DNA of 64,000 nucleotides from positions 372,001 through 436,000 of the forward strand of contig JAUIRK010000964.1 of NCBI GenBank assembly GCA_030549495.1, read 5' to 3'. Positions 45,401 to 57,400 of the stretch are shown piece after piece; the stretch's first letter is position 1, and each line of letters opens with the position of its first letter. The notes below the pieces were generated by a model. It had not been told where the DNA came from. It saw only the letters and a list, made by a program, of their open reading frames with translations, and made no database searches. Position numbers and translations under genes: made by a program. The stretch comes from Nectonema munidae. Lineage: Eukaryota > Nematomorpha > Nectonematoida > Nectonematidae.

Positions 45401-48400
45401 AGGTCAGAATCACGGTATAGCTAAAATATTACGGTAGGAATCATGTTATAATAGTACCAAAAAGAGCACATCTTTATAGTCGCAAAAATAATCTTCAAAA
45501 ACATCAGAATTGATATGCCAGATTTCCGACATCATGTGGCTTTAAAAATATATATAAGAGATTTAGCCTCTTTTCATATCGTCAAATATACCATTATTTG
45601 TAAGATTAATCTGTTCTCGTAAAGTCAACTTAAGTCATATAAAACTCAAGTTTGCGGCACCCTTTGAGGAAAAAGTATTTAAAATTTGCATAGTTTTTTT
45701 ATTTCTACATCTGCATTGATGCAACAACACCTTATACAGAGATCATATAAAAAAAATTTATACTGATCCTGCTATCACAGAAAATATAATAATACAAATA
45801 TGTAATGTTAAGTTTTAAAAAGTAGTTGCACAATTTTGGTGGCACCCTTTAGTGGCGCGGCACACCGTTTGGGAATCAGTGATCTATGAACTAACAACAA
45901 CCACAACACTTTTACTAGTTCCTGTGCTCGCTACTGTATCGCTACTTTTATATATAACAACAACAACAACAACTTTGACAAAGTTGACGATTTTTTTAAA
46001 TTTGATTAAAAATACAAAAAAAATTTTTTTTAAATAAAATACATAACCGTGTTCTAAATATATGAAAAACAAAACATTTTAAAAACAATGTTTATTAATT
46101 TAAAAAACACCACTCAGCAAAGACTATCTTCTGAATCTGTTTTGTTTAATTGATTAATCAATTTTTCATCAACTTCAGTTAAGAAATCGTCATATGGATC
46201 TTCATCATCAGACACTCTTATCTCAGTTTCGCAGTCTTCATTTTCCCAAATGATTGTTCTTCAGTGCCATCCATTGCATTAGAAATACAACATTTTTTAA
46301 AAAAATATTCAACAAGTGAAGGCTTTAAGTCATTCCATGCTTTGTCAACAAATTCACAAAGAGTATGGGGTGAAGGAGGACGCATATTTCCATTTCTTAT
46401 GAAGGATTTTTCAGAACTAGTAAACCAATCATTCCACTCTTTTCGAATATTATCTTTAAAAGGTTTATTTAGAGATACGTCTACAGGTTGCAAAAGAGAA
46501 GTCAATCCGGCTGGAATAACTGCTAAGTCAGTTTTGTTTGTCAGCAGTTTTTTTAGCTTCGGCACACAAATGAGGTTTAAACATATCCCATACTAATAAA
46601 CTACGAGAATTATTAAAAGAGTTGGGTCTTTTCATCCAAACATTTTGAATCCACAATCTGACTCCTTCTTCATCCATCCATCCTTTAGCATTTACATCAA
46701 CAAAAACTCCTTTGGGAAACATCATTTTTGGCATCAATTTTCGCTTAAAAATAACCATGGGTTTTAGCTTAGTTCCATCTGCTAAGCAAGCTAAAACCTC
46801 AGTAAAACGTGTTTTTTCGTGACCTGTCGTTTTTAAAAGAATAGTTTTCCCCTTTTAAAGATACAGTTAGATTTACAACCATATCAAAATAGATCGGTGT
46901 TTCGTCCATATTTCCAATATTTGAAAGTGGATAGTTATATTCTTTGTGTTTACTTACTATAAATTTTTGAAAGTTTAAAACTTTATTTTCCCGTTCTTGG
47001 GGTAGTTTTTGTAAAATTTTAGTTTGACGTCTAATTACAAAGTCACTTCTCTTCATAAATCTTGGTAGCTTTAAAATTTTTTGCTATGTCTTGATTTAAT
47101 TTTCCCATTGAAGAGCAAAAATACGAATTTGATTTTGGGTTACTACATAACCATTTTGAAGCTTCTCTTTAATCATATTCGAAACATTTTCTTCCAAGAT
47201 GGGCCAATGTGCTTTTCCACTTCTCATTGCGCATTTTTTACGAGGTAAGTTCTTTAAAATATTTTCTTAACTTTTCGAATCTCTTATCATTTTAGTAGTA
47301 ATATTGAATTTTCTTGCCGTAGCATGAATGGAGTTTTCCATAGAAAATTCAATCACTTTAAGTTTATAACCTGTTTCATAAGATCTTCTTTGAGAGAAAA
47401 CTATTTTAATAAAATATTGCTTAAGCTTGAGTAAAAAAACTAGGATAAAAAAATTATGAAAAATATTACAAAAGTTTTCTAAAAAATTTTTTATTAATAA
47501 AAAATATTAAGGATAATTTCAAACCGTACTAATTAAAAAAATTTTTTTTATAATTTTTTAAACTAAGATTTTTTACTTTGGCGTATAAGACCCTCTCTTA
47601 ATTTTAAGACTGATATTTAGCTATGAAAAGGGGTCTTATAAGCCGAACTTTACGGTATTTTAAAAATTTTTAGGATCGGTCTGCATAAATTTAAATTTGG
47701 GCATTTTTATTGGCTAATATTTAGGAAATAATATATTTATATTTCTATTTTTGCATTAAAAGGGGTATAATATAATGAATTTTAAAATTAAATTTTTAAT
47801 TTTTCAAAAAAAAATTTTATTTTATTTTCAATTTCACCTTTTTGGCGTTAAAATTGGTCTAAAATAGATGTTTTATTTCTTTTTAAGAAAATATTTACAA
47901 TTTTAATTAAAAAATTTTCTTACATATTTATAAAGTTTCCTTTTTTCTACAATTTAGTTGAAAAATTTTTACATTTTCATTATTCAATTTTTCTGCAGGG
48001 AGTAAACGTAGAGAATGTTTACCAAAAACATTTTAAAGACGGCCTTACTCATCAAAATACAGTAATATAGTAGTAATGATGAATTAAAAACATTTTAATT
48101 TTATTCTTATTTCATGATAGCTGACATTATTTTAAATTTTTTACCAATCACGGTGAATACGGGCGTTTTTGTGCAAAAAAATTGTTCAAGAAATTTAAAA
48201 AATTATAAAAAAAAAGTTTTGAGAAGAAAATCCACGAATAGTGAACGGCAAATGGGTAAGGGCCTACTGTATATATAAATTACCATTATAATGATTAATA
48301 GTAAAATGAAAGTTATTAAAATAGAAGTAAAATGGTAAATCTTAGCATAGTAACTTTTGGAGTAGTGGTAAGTCATGATATATCACTTTTTAAAGAATGT

Positions 48401-51400
48401 GGGAGAGAAATTTGATTTATAAATTCAGCAAAATAGCGAATTAATTATCTTTTTTATTAATTGTATGCGCTTCAGTTGAGAATATCACAACTTTCCCTCC
48501 CGGTTTATCAAAACTAACTAGATAACTAATTCAATAGCCAACTAACTGGCCTACTTGACTCATAAAAATGAGACATTTTAGCTTTTGGAATGAAATTACA
48601 AATAAACAACCCATAAGGCAATAAATAGTTTTGAAAGATAATTTTATAGTGTTACCTCTGAACCATACTTAAAGCTTTTCTTCAACGAATCATCGTCATC
48701 TTTGAAGGAAGAGTGAGAAGATGAAAAAACGTGAGGCTTCGCCAATTTCCTTTTACCCTTTTGAGATGTCTCACTAACCACTTCGCCCTTTTCTATTAAA
48801 AAATTGAAATGCTTAAAATAATTATTGTAACTTATTTATTGGAATAGTTAGAAAACACAATTAAATAAAAATCTTGAAAAAAAGTATATTAATTTTAGTA
48901 GATTTTTCATAAAACCAAGACTTAGTTGTTTAAACTCTATGCAGAAAAGATAAAAAGTAGAGGGTGAATATATTTATCATTTATCATAATAAAAAAGGTG
49001 AACTATAATGTCTGAATTTAAAATAAATAGTTGATATAAAAATAATTTTAACCTAGTGGTAAAAAAATTAGAAAAAACATGGATATCTATTTTGAATTGT
49101 AGTAAAACTTATAAAAATTTGATGTTATTTTCAAAAATGTGGTGTAAAATAATTATTTTTAAAAACCAATATTACCTATCTTCACGGTTTTTTCCCTTCT
49201 TTCAACATGATGAATAAACAACTGGGTGCTGAAAACTCGATATCAAAATGTGAGATATTTCCTATTATTCTCAAGAAATATTGGAACAATAAATTATATT
49301 ATAATATAACATTTTTGTCATAAGAACAAAAATGTTAGCAAAGCCTTCAAAAAAGAAATTCAAAATTTGAGTGCAAAATAATAGTGTTTTGCGTGCTTAG
49401 ACTTCAAATAAGTAGAGCGCCTTCTTCATCTATAAAGTTGATGCTGGATTCGATCCCAAGAACTTAAAAACAATTCACATCGCTTGTGTTCGACTATGAA
49501 CAACGAAGATTAAAGGCTCAGTTAAGGATAAACTGAAACCAATAATACAAAATAATTTAGAGAAGTGATCGCCAACCCTTTTCAATTCAGGCTCAACTAA
49601 ATATCCTAACTGAGCATTTGAATGTGTGTTTACAATAACATTTCTAGTTATGATGTGAGTGCATCATTTCGATTTGTCCAATATACTTAAAATTTATTTC
49701 TGCATTTTTGTTACTTCCATATTTCGTGTAAGTGATAACGTCAAAAATGACATCCACTTTAAATCGCCTGAAATTGATTCTAAAAATACAGGAAAAGAGA
49801 AACTTAGACGTAAATTTGAATTGCATTTTTGATTTGGCATAGGAAGATGAGTTATGTTATCATTTAAATTTAAAGTGATATTCTACGCAACGGATGACCT
49901 CTGCTTTTGGAAATGGATTTTATTACATAAAAAACATATAAATAAATAAGAATTTTCAAAAAATTTATTAAAACTAAAATTTTGTTGATAAATTCTTTTG
50001 CTAAATGAGCGAACAAGTCATCATTCAAATCGAAATCTCTTTCCATTTCCACAACTTCATTGTCTCGATCATCATCATTCCACAAAAGTTTTATCTTGAA
50101 AGTATCAAACGCGACTCCAAGGTTTTAAGAAATATATTGATGGTTTGAGCTCAGTCTTATACACCGACAAACCATCATGAATCTTGAACTATGCTCACGG
50201 TGCGAGATTATTAAAATAAGCAAACAAGCGAACATTTCAGAGAATAAAACAATAATAATACTAATTTACATAAAAAAAACAGTGAAACCTCTCAACACTA
50301 GCGATTCAATAAGGGTAGGGGAACACTAAGCATCTTTTAGTATTATATATATAATAATTTTTATGATTGATGATAAAATTACTAAGGATTTTCAGCATTT
50401 TTAAGGAAGACTTTAAGCAGGCCTATAGACAACCTTACCAACACATAAAAATATAAATTCTATGGTATTTTATTATAGAAAGCATGCATTGATAAGCGGT
50501 TGAAAATATTGTAATTGCTTATTTTTGCTAAAAAGAATAGTTAGGCCAACATCAATGAATGAAAGTATTTGTGCAAAAAAATGTAGACATCTAGCATTAT
50601 TGTTTTACACGCCCCCCCCCCCCCTCCCTTCAGCTATTAGCTTTCGGAGTCTTAGACTTGAGTGATATCAATTGAGAAGGTCTGATTTAGAGCAGGACAT
50701 GAATCGAATAAGATACAATCAGAATTTCACTCTTTGGCTACAAAAATACAGAAAGAGGAAGGCGTATCTAAATACTCATTCGCTAAGAAGAAGCCTAGTT
50801 AAAGAACAAATCATGCAGATTATGAAAATAATTTACCCGTTTCTTCATTCTTCACAGACACAAAGCGTTTAGGAAGAGGCGTCATTTGGCTGTCGGTGCG
50901 TCTGGCTCGTTTAGATGTTGACCTAGAGGATATTGAGTCATGAAAAGCTTCTGTCTTGTTCGATTTAGAAAGGGTGGACTTTATGTTTACTGGTGTGCTT
51001 GTAGCACTCTTATTCGTTTTAGCATTTACTCTAAAATTGAAAAAATACACTATTTCAAAAATATATCAAAGAATGTTAAGGATTTGAAAAATAGATAGAA
51101 AATATCTACAGGTAAAAGAATATTAATATTTGTGTAATAAAAACTTGGATTTCTTATAGGGCGGGGAGGGGGGGCGAAATCTATTTAATTTTTTTGCAAT
51201 TTTGTTAAAAGTCTTCAGAGAATACGACAGCAATGTTATGTGTTTTAGAATCACTAATACCTATGTTTTCATATTTTTAACATTATTTAGCTAGAATAAA
51301 TTGCAAAAATTTATTTTTTATACATGTAAGGGTAATTTTCGAAGCAATTTTTCATAGGGGGAAGCCTAGGCCAATGAGGCCTCCCCCTTGGATCCGCCAC

Positions 51401-54400
51401 TGCTTAACAGTATACAATTTAAAGCTTCAAAACAAAATAAATACCAATCACAAGTAGAAATAGAAAAATTCTAAAAATATGTTAAACTTTACTTTCAATA
51501 GAAAACTTTCCATCTAAAAAATTATCAAATTTGATGAATGAAATTTACTACTTTTCCAAAACAAAGAACAAACTACATTTTAAAAAGTTTTAAGAATAAT
51601 TAAATTATCTACTTCATTATATTTAACTTTTATTTCTACAATTCATTGGCTTCCATTCCAGCGGTTTTAATATTTTTTTATTTTGAAGGTCCGTTTATAA
51701 AATTTTTGTAAAACTTTTCTGTCAAAAATATGGTTGAACTTCTGATGAATTAAAATGAATATAATCTCAACTTATTACAATCACAATTCAAAGCATCCAG
51801 TTACACTTTAAAGGAAATGGAAATACATTTCTTAATTTAAATAGAAAATTGGGGCGTTCTTCACAAAAGCATACAAAATTGAATGAAAAGAATCAATTAT
51901 ATATGAAGTTATTTACCGTGCTTCTTCATTGGATAGGAGACTCGAATAAATACTCAATTCTTGATCTAGAGCAATTTTGACCGATTCCAGTTCTTGGTAG
52001 TCCTTTATGTAATCAGTGAGTTGATCTTGGAGGCTTCTTATCTCGTTGTCTCTCTTACTGGAAAAAGGGTGGAAAATAGAAGAATAGAAAGAAGGATTTT
52101 AAACACTCACTTGATCATGTCGATGAAATGGTCTTTTTCGTGAGATAATTTTTCACTCAATCCACGATTAAGATTCTTCAATTGAGTAACTTCATTTCTC
52201 AGCGAATTTATTTGCTTTTCCAAATCTTCATGTCCTTTACTCGTACTTTCAACTTCAACTTTATACTTATATGCTTCATCCCTGTACATATTTGTCATGT
52301 CTCTAGAGTCTTGCAAATCTTTTTCAAGTGAATTGATCTATAAAGAGAAAACATTCCAAGTGATGAAATGCATTACGCATACTGAAGAAGGCGTATGTTT
52401 AAATCAAATGACGGAATAAGTACTTTATTAATTTAAAATTTAAACAAAATAATACATGTCATTTTCAAACGGGTAAAAATAATTTTATGGTTAACTCAAG
52501 ACAAGGTTTTCAAAGTATAGTAAAGAGTACATTAAAACCAGATTAACTTTTTTCCAATTATTATATCAAAATCATCTCCCTTGAAAAAATGTGTATTAAA
52601 CCCATATCAGCGTGATTGATGATATAAATGGGCATTTGGTGGAAACGACCTTTAGCCGACTGGACATTTCACCGAAAATGTACACACAATTGATAATTTT
52701 TATAGACATTGCTTTACCTCCATTAAGTTTGCGAACTTGTGCTCACAAATCTGCAGGCTAATTTTTCTTAACTTTTATACACAAATATAACTTATCTAAG
52801 CGAAGTTACATTGTCAAATGTGTTATGACATGACTGATTGATTACAAATCTGGAGCGTTTCTATCTTTTATTATTCATAACTTCTATACACAAATTATGT
52901 GGTGAATACTAGAAGTTACATGACAAAAGGTCTATTTGGTCAAATGTCAGTTTGGTAAAAAATTTCTTCGGCTAAATAACCGGGTACCGTAACATTATAT
53001 ATGGAAATTTTATTTGTGTTATTTCTTGCTTTTCAGACCGACTATTTTATTAGAAAGCCTTACAAATATGGCTGAACGCCTTTCCCGATATGTATGTGCC
53101 CAGATAGCAGCACGCAACGAAGTGTTGGGATCAGTTGTGCAAGTTAAAAGATTGCGAAGAAACGTTAATGGAAGACTACTGGGTCCTTTAAAGATATTAC
53201 ATATAACTCAGAGAAGGAAGAACCGCTTATTGAAAAGAGATAAAGGCATTCATTATAAGGAATACTTTTTTGTCGTAGAAGTAGGCAATTTCTTCACGCA
53301 ATTGCTCAGTCTGCAATTCATTATTTCTGCGCATCTCTTCAATCTCAGCCTCGAGTTTTCCTTCATACTCGATCCGTATTTCAGGTTCGACTTCTTTGAC
53401 AATGATCTCGTGGCGTGTCTGCGCTTCCATTATCTGCTAAAATGTTTTTAAAGAAGAGAGCACATTTGAAGCATTCGATTAATTACATGAGGAATATACA
53501 ACTGGTATTTCTAATTCTGAAGTCACTGGATCATTATATGCTAATTCATTTAAATAAAGATTGGCAAATCAAAAAACGCTTTTAAAGGTTCTACTTGTAA
53601 AATTTTAATACCATTTTAGATGCATAGTTTGCTAGTGTTTAAATCAGTTTCTTATCTCATTACATTTAATTTTATTTTTAAATTTAAGGTTTTGAGTCTT
53701 CTAATAATAAACTAAATTTTTTTATTTAAATGACAATAAACAAGATAAAGAAATTTGGTTATATAGTATTTGCTCGTTTTTCAAAATTTGCAAATTTTTT
53801 TATAACACCTAATAAAACTGACAAAGATTCAGACAACCCACAAGAATCGACGAAACAAGACCTAAATCCTTCTTGCGCATTAGCTTCACGCGCTGTTTAA
53901 GACTACTTTTTTACATGCATAAAAAATTCTTCGATATGTTCGATTATGTAGCAAAATTGAATTTTTTTTATTCAAAATGTAAAAAGAAAAACTGAAGAAA
54001 TGTGTCTTAAACATTTACTTTTAGAATAGAAAGATAAACCTAGTCTCTAATAATTTTTATCAAATTATGCATATACGAAACTAAAAGTATATGATATATT
54101 TAAAAAGATATTCATTGATTTGAACATTTTTCAATTCTTTGATTATTTGACAAATATATTATTTAAAATCGTGCAAATTGCAAAATATAGGTAATAACTT
54201 TTGTAACATCGTATGAGGTATACCAAATCTAACATCTAGCAAAATATGAACAGAAAGTTTAACATCGTCTCCCTAGTCATTTGTACATGGAATAGAAACC
54301 ATCGTAGTATTCGGGTTGGAGATGACACTCAAGTTGTCCACCCGCGTTCAACCGTACAGCTTATGAGATATTTTATATATTAAAATGTGCATAAACTATA

Positions 54401-57400
54401 TTTAAAATAAATAATATATCAGAAATTTTACTATTGTAAAAAACGCGGTATAATTTTAGAATGAAATTTGTATTCATCACAAAAGTTTAAAATTTATTTT
54501 ATACACATTTAGAACAAATAACTTCTTTACATTTACGCATTTTCCAGACACTATTTTTTCACATTTGTTACACTTTATATTTTTGGAGTTTTTCAGTGTT
54601 ATCTTTGTCAATATAAGCGTGAACTAATTCTTCTGCCAACGTCTATATGTAATCAGACAGCATAGTTAAAAAATATGAATTAAACGGTACTCTACTGTTC
54701 AAAACGGTCCATATGGTCAGTCTATATCTAGTAAAAGTGCAAAATAAGGGGGATATTAATTCCACAATTATAATAAAACTTCATACATGGAAAAAAAACT
54801 TATATAGGTGGTAGCAAAATAAGAAGACACATTCAAATGAAACACCGAACATACAAAAGTACTTAACATAGAACGCCTAACAAAATTGATTACCCTTCAA
54901 CGCACATTAGGATCAAAATAAAGCATTTAAAAAAGTTAAAAAAACTAAATGTGTTTTCAGTTTTTACTTAATAACTAAACATTTATATGATAATAAAATT
55001 TAGAATTCTATGCGTTCTTAAAATACTAAAATGTGTTGTATCAAAAATTTTATTATTGTAAAAAACGCGGTATAATTTTAGAATGAATTTTTTATTAATC
55101 ACAAAAGTTTAAAATATATTTTATACATATTTAGAACAAATAAACTTCTTCACCTTTTCGCATTTTCCACACTCTATTTTTTGACGTTTGTTATACTTTA
55201 TATTTGATTTATTTGCATTGCAATCCGTTTTTATTTGACAAAAATATAAGCGTCAACTAATTCTTCTGCCAACGTCTGTATGTAATCTCTTTTTACAATT
55301 TTAGATTTGCGAGTTTCATTACAAAGTATTGTTTCGTTTATTGCTGCGAGATCAAGCAAATTATAAAAAGGGTGTACAGGCCACCTTTTGAAGCTGCGTT
55401 TACGCTATATTCTCTTGCCATTTGGTCTAATACATCTACACCGTGTTTTGTATTTGGCACATTTTTTTATCTGAGTTTACAATAACATTTTTATGCAAAC
55501 TACTTAGTAACAGTACATTTTTGTTTCTTTTTCCCTGATAAACTGTCAAGATTACATCTTCATTCTCAAAAGCACTCCCTTGATGGGCAAGTCGAAGATT
55601 TTTCAAAGATTTTTCAAAGACTTTTCTTCTCGCTTTATTTAACGTGCCAACAGTCACTTCTTTTTTCAACTCTTTTGTTAGTTTCAAAGAAGTGAAAAAT
55701 TAGCATACGTTACGATTCTGCCGCTATTTAGATAAGGATGCATAAGTTTCATCACAACGTATTCAGATAGGCGTGTTTGACGATTGTCTTCTTAGCCCAA
55801 ATTTGGAAAGCCGTTTAGCAGATATTTAGTTTTGATATCAACAAGAAGCCACATTTTGACCATTCTTATCTGGAAATTGAGTGAATGGGCATCTTGTCTT
55901 ACTTGGGAAAAGCTCCTCATCGATAGCAAGAAACTCATAAGGAATAAAATTTGATTGGCAATTAGAAATAAAGCGATACCACATTTCGGAAATAGCTGCA
56001 AATTTATCCGCCTTCAAACTTAAAGACCGATTGCTTTTTAGATCGAAGTGCAAGAATCGTTGTATTTCACAAAAACGAGAACGACTCATTGTTTCTTTGT
56101 AAAAATTTGAGCCCAAAGTTTTGGACCAAAGTAAGTGCACATCTAATCCATGCGAGGCAATTACTCCTCTTACATATAAAATTGTTATAAAGGCTTCTAA
56201 TTCTGATATTGATATATTCCAAAAACGATCACCTAAAAATATTCTGCGCTTGTAATTCTGTACACTTTTTTTATCTGGTTTAGCTTAAAATGATCAATAA
56301 AAAGTCTCCAGGATGATGAAAAAAGATTTTGCTGAATACTTCTTTTGCATGACTGGTTGGAGCTGGTGTATCTTTGATAACATTCCATATTGGTGCCCTG
56401 CATGAGGAACATGGAGAATTTTCTATTATTCTCCATATAGTTCCATCAGGAGCCTCATACTGCTTATCAAGACACGGAATTCTTTTTCTTTTGATACTTT
56501 TCTTATAATTAGTGGAATCTTCATTGTATACTCAAAAAGAAGAAATCGAAGAACTTGATGTGGATAAATTTGACTGGACATGAAAAGAAGTTTCAGAGTC
56601 AGAAACTTCACCGCCACTTGACTCATCTCAGGGTATATTTGTGCAGTTTTGAATTTTTTTTTTCACTATAAAATCAGTCAATGTAACAAACCAGATAAAG
56701 AATAAAATTTCAATTTATTGATGAAAATCTAAAACACAATAAAGGAAATAAAAAGAAAACTATCAATTGAAATTTGCTGAATGTGTTTATAAAATCAATT
56801 AAAAGATAATCACAACAAAAAATTATTTCACAATATTGTGCTCACAATATACTTATCCATTGATGAAGAATAGAATATTTTCAAATAAGGGTTAAATTGA
56901 CCATATGGGCGTTCTAGTAATATTTAATACAAATCAAAAAAATAATTTGTTTACAATAAAAGTATACAATTATTTATTTTGACGAAATAAACAAAGTCAA
57001 AAAATATCAAATCATCAATGCGGATTAATTGGGAAAAATTAAAAAAAAATTGCTGAGTCAAAATGACCTTATTAGGCGTTCTAGTTTTGAGACAAGAATT
57101 TTGAAGACTAATCGCTCCTTTACTAATCAAATTTATATATTCAAAGTAGACGATTTTAATTTCTTGGTCCCCTGGTGTCAAAATAATATTCAAAGAATTA
57201 ACAAGTTAGAAATTTCAGATTAATAAATACAAAGGTGACATTTGACTTGGGTAAGGTAAATACCTCATTGTACATGCTCTTCTTAAAGTCTAAATCTTCT
57301 TTCAATGTTTGGATGCGATTTTCAAGATCGACTCTTTTCAAGGTTTCATCCTCTAATTGATCTTTGGCTGTCTTTAGTTGACACTCGACTTCACTCAACG

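Noticed and set aside
45852-46072. Opposing frames over an (aac)n run
   Set aside because: Microsatellite translation.
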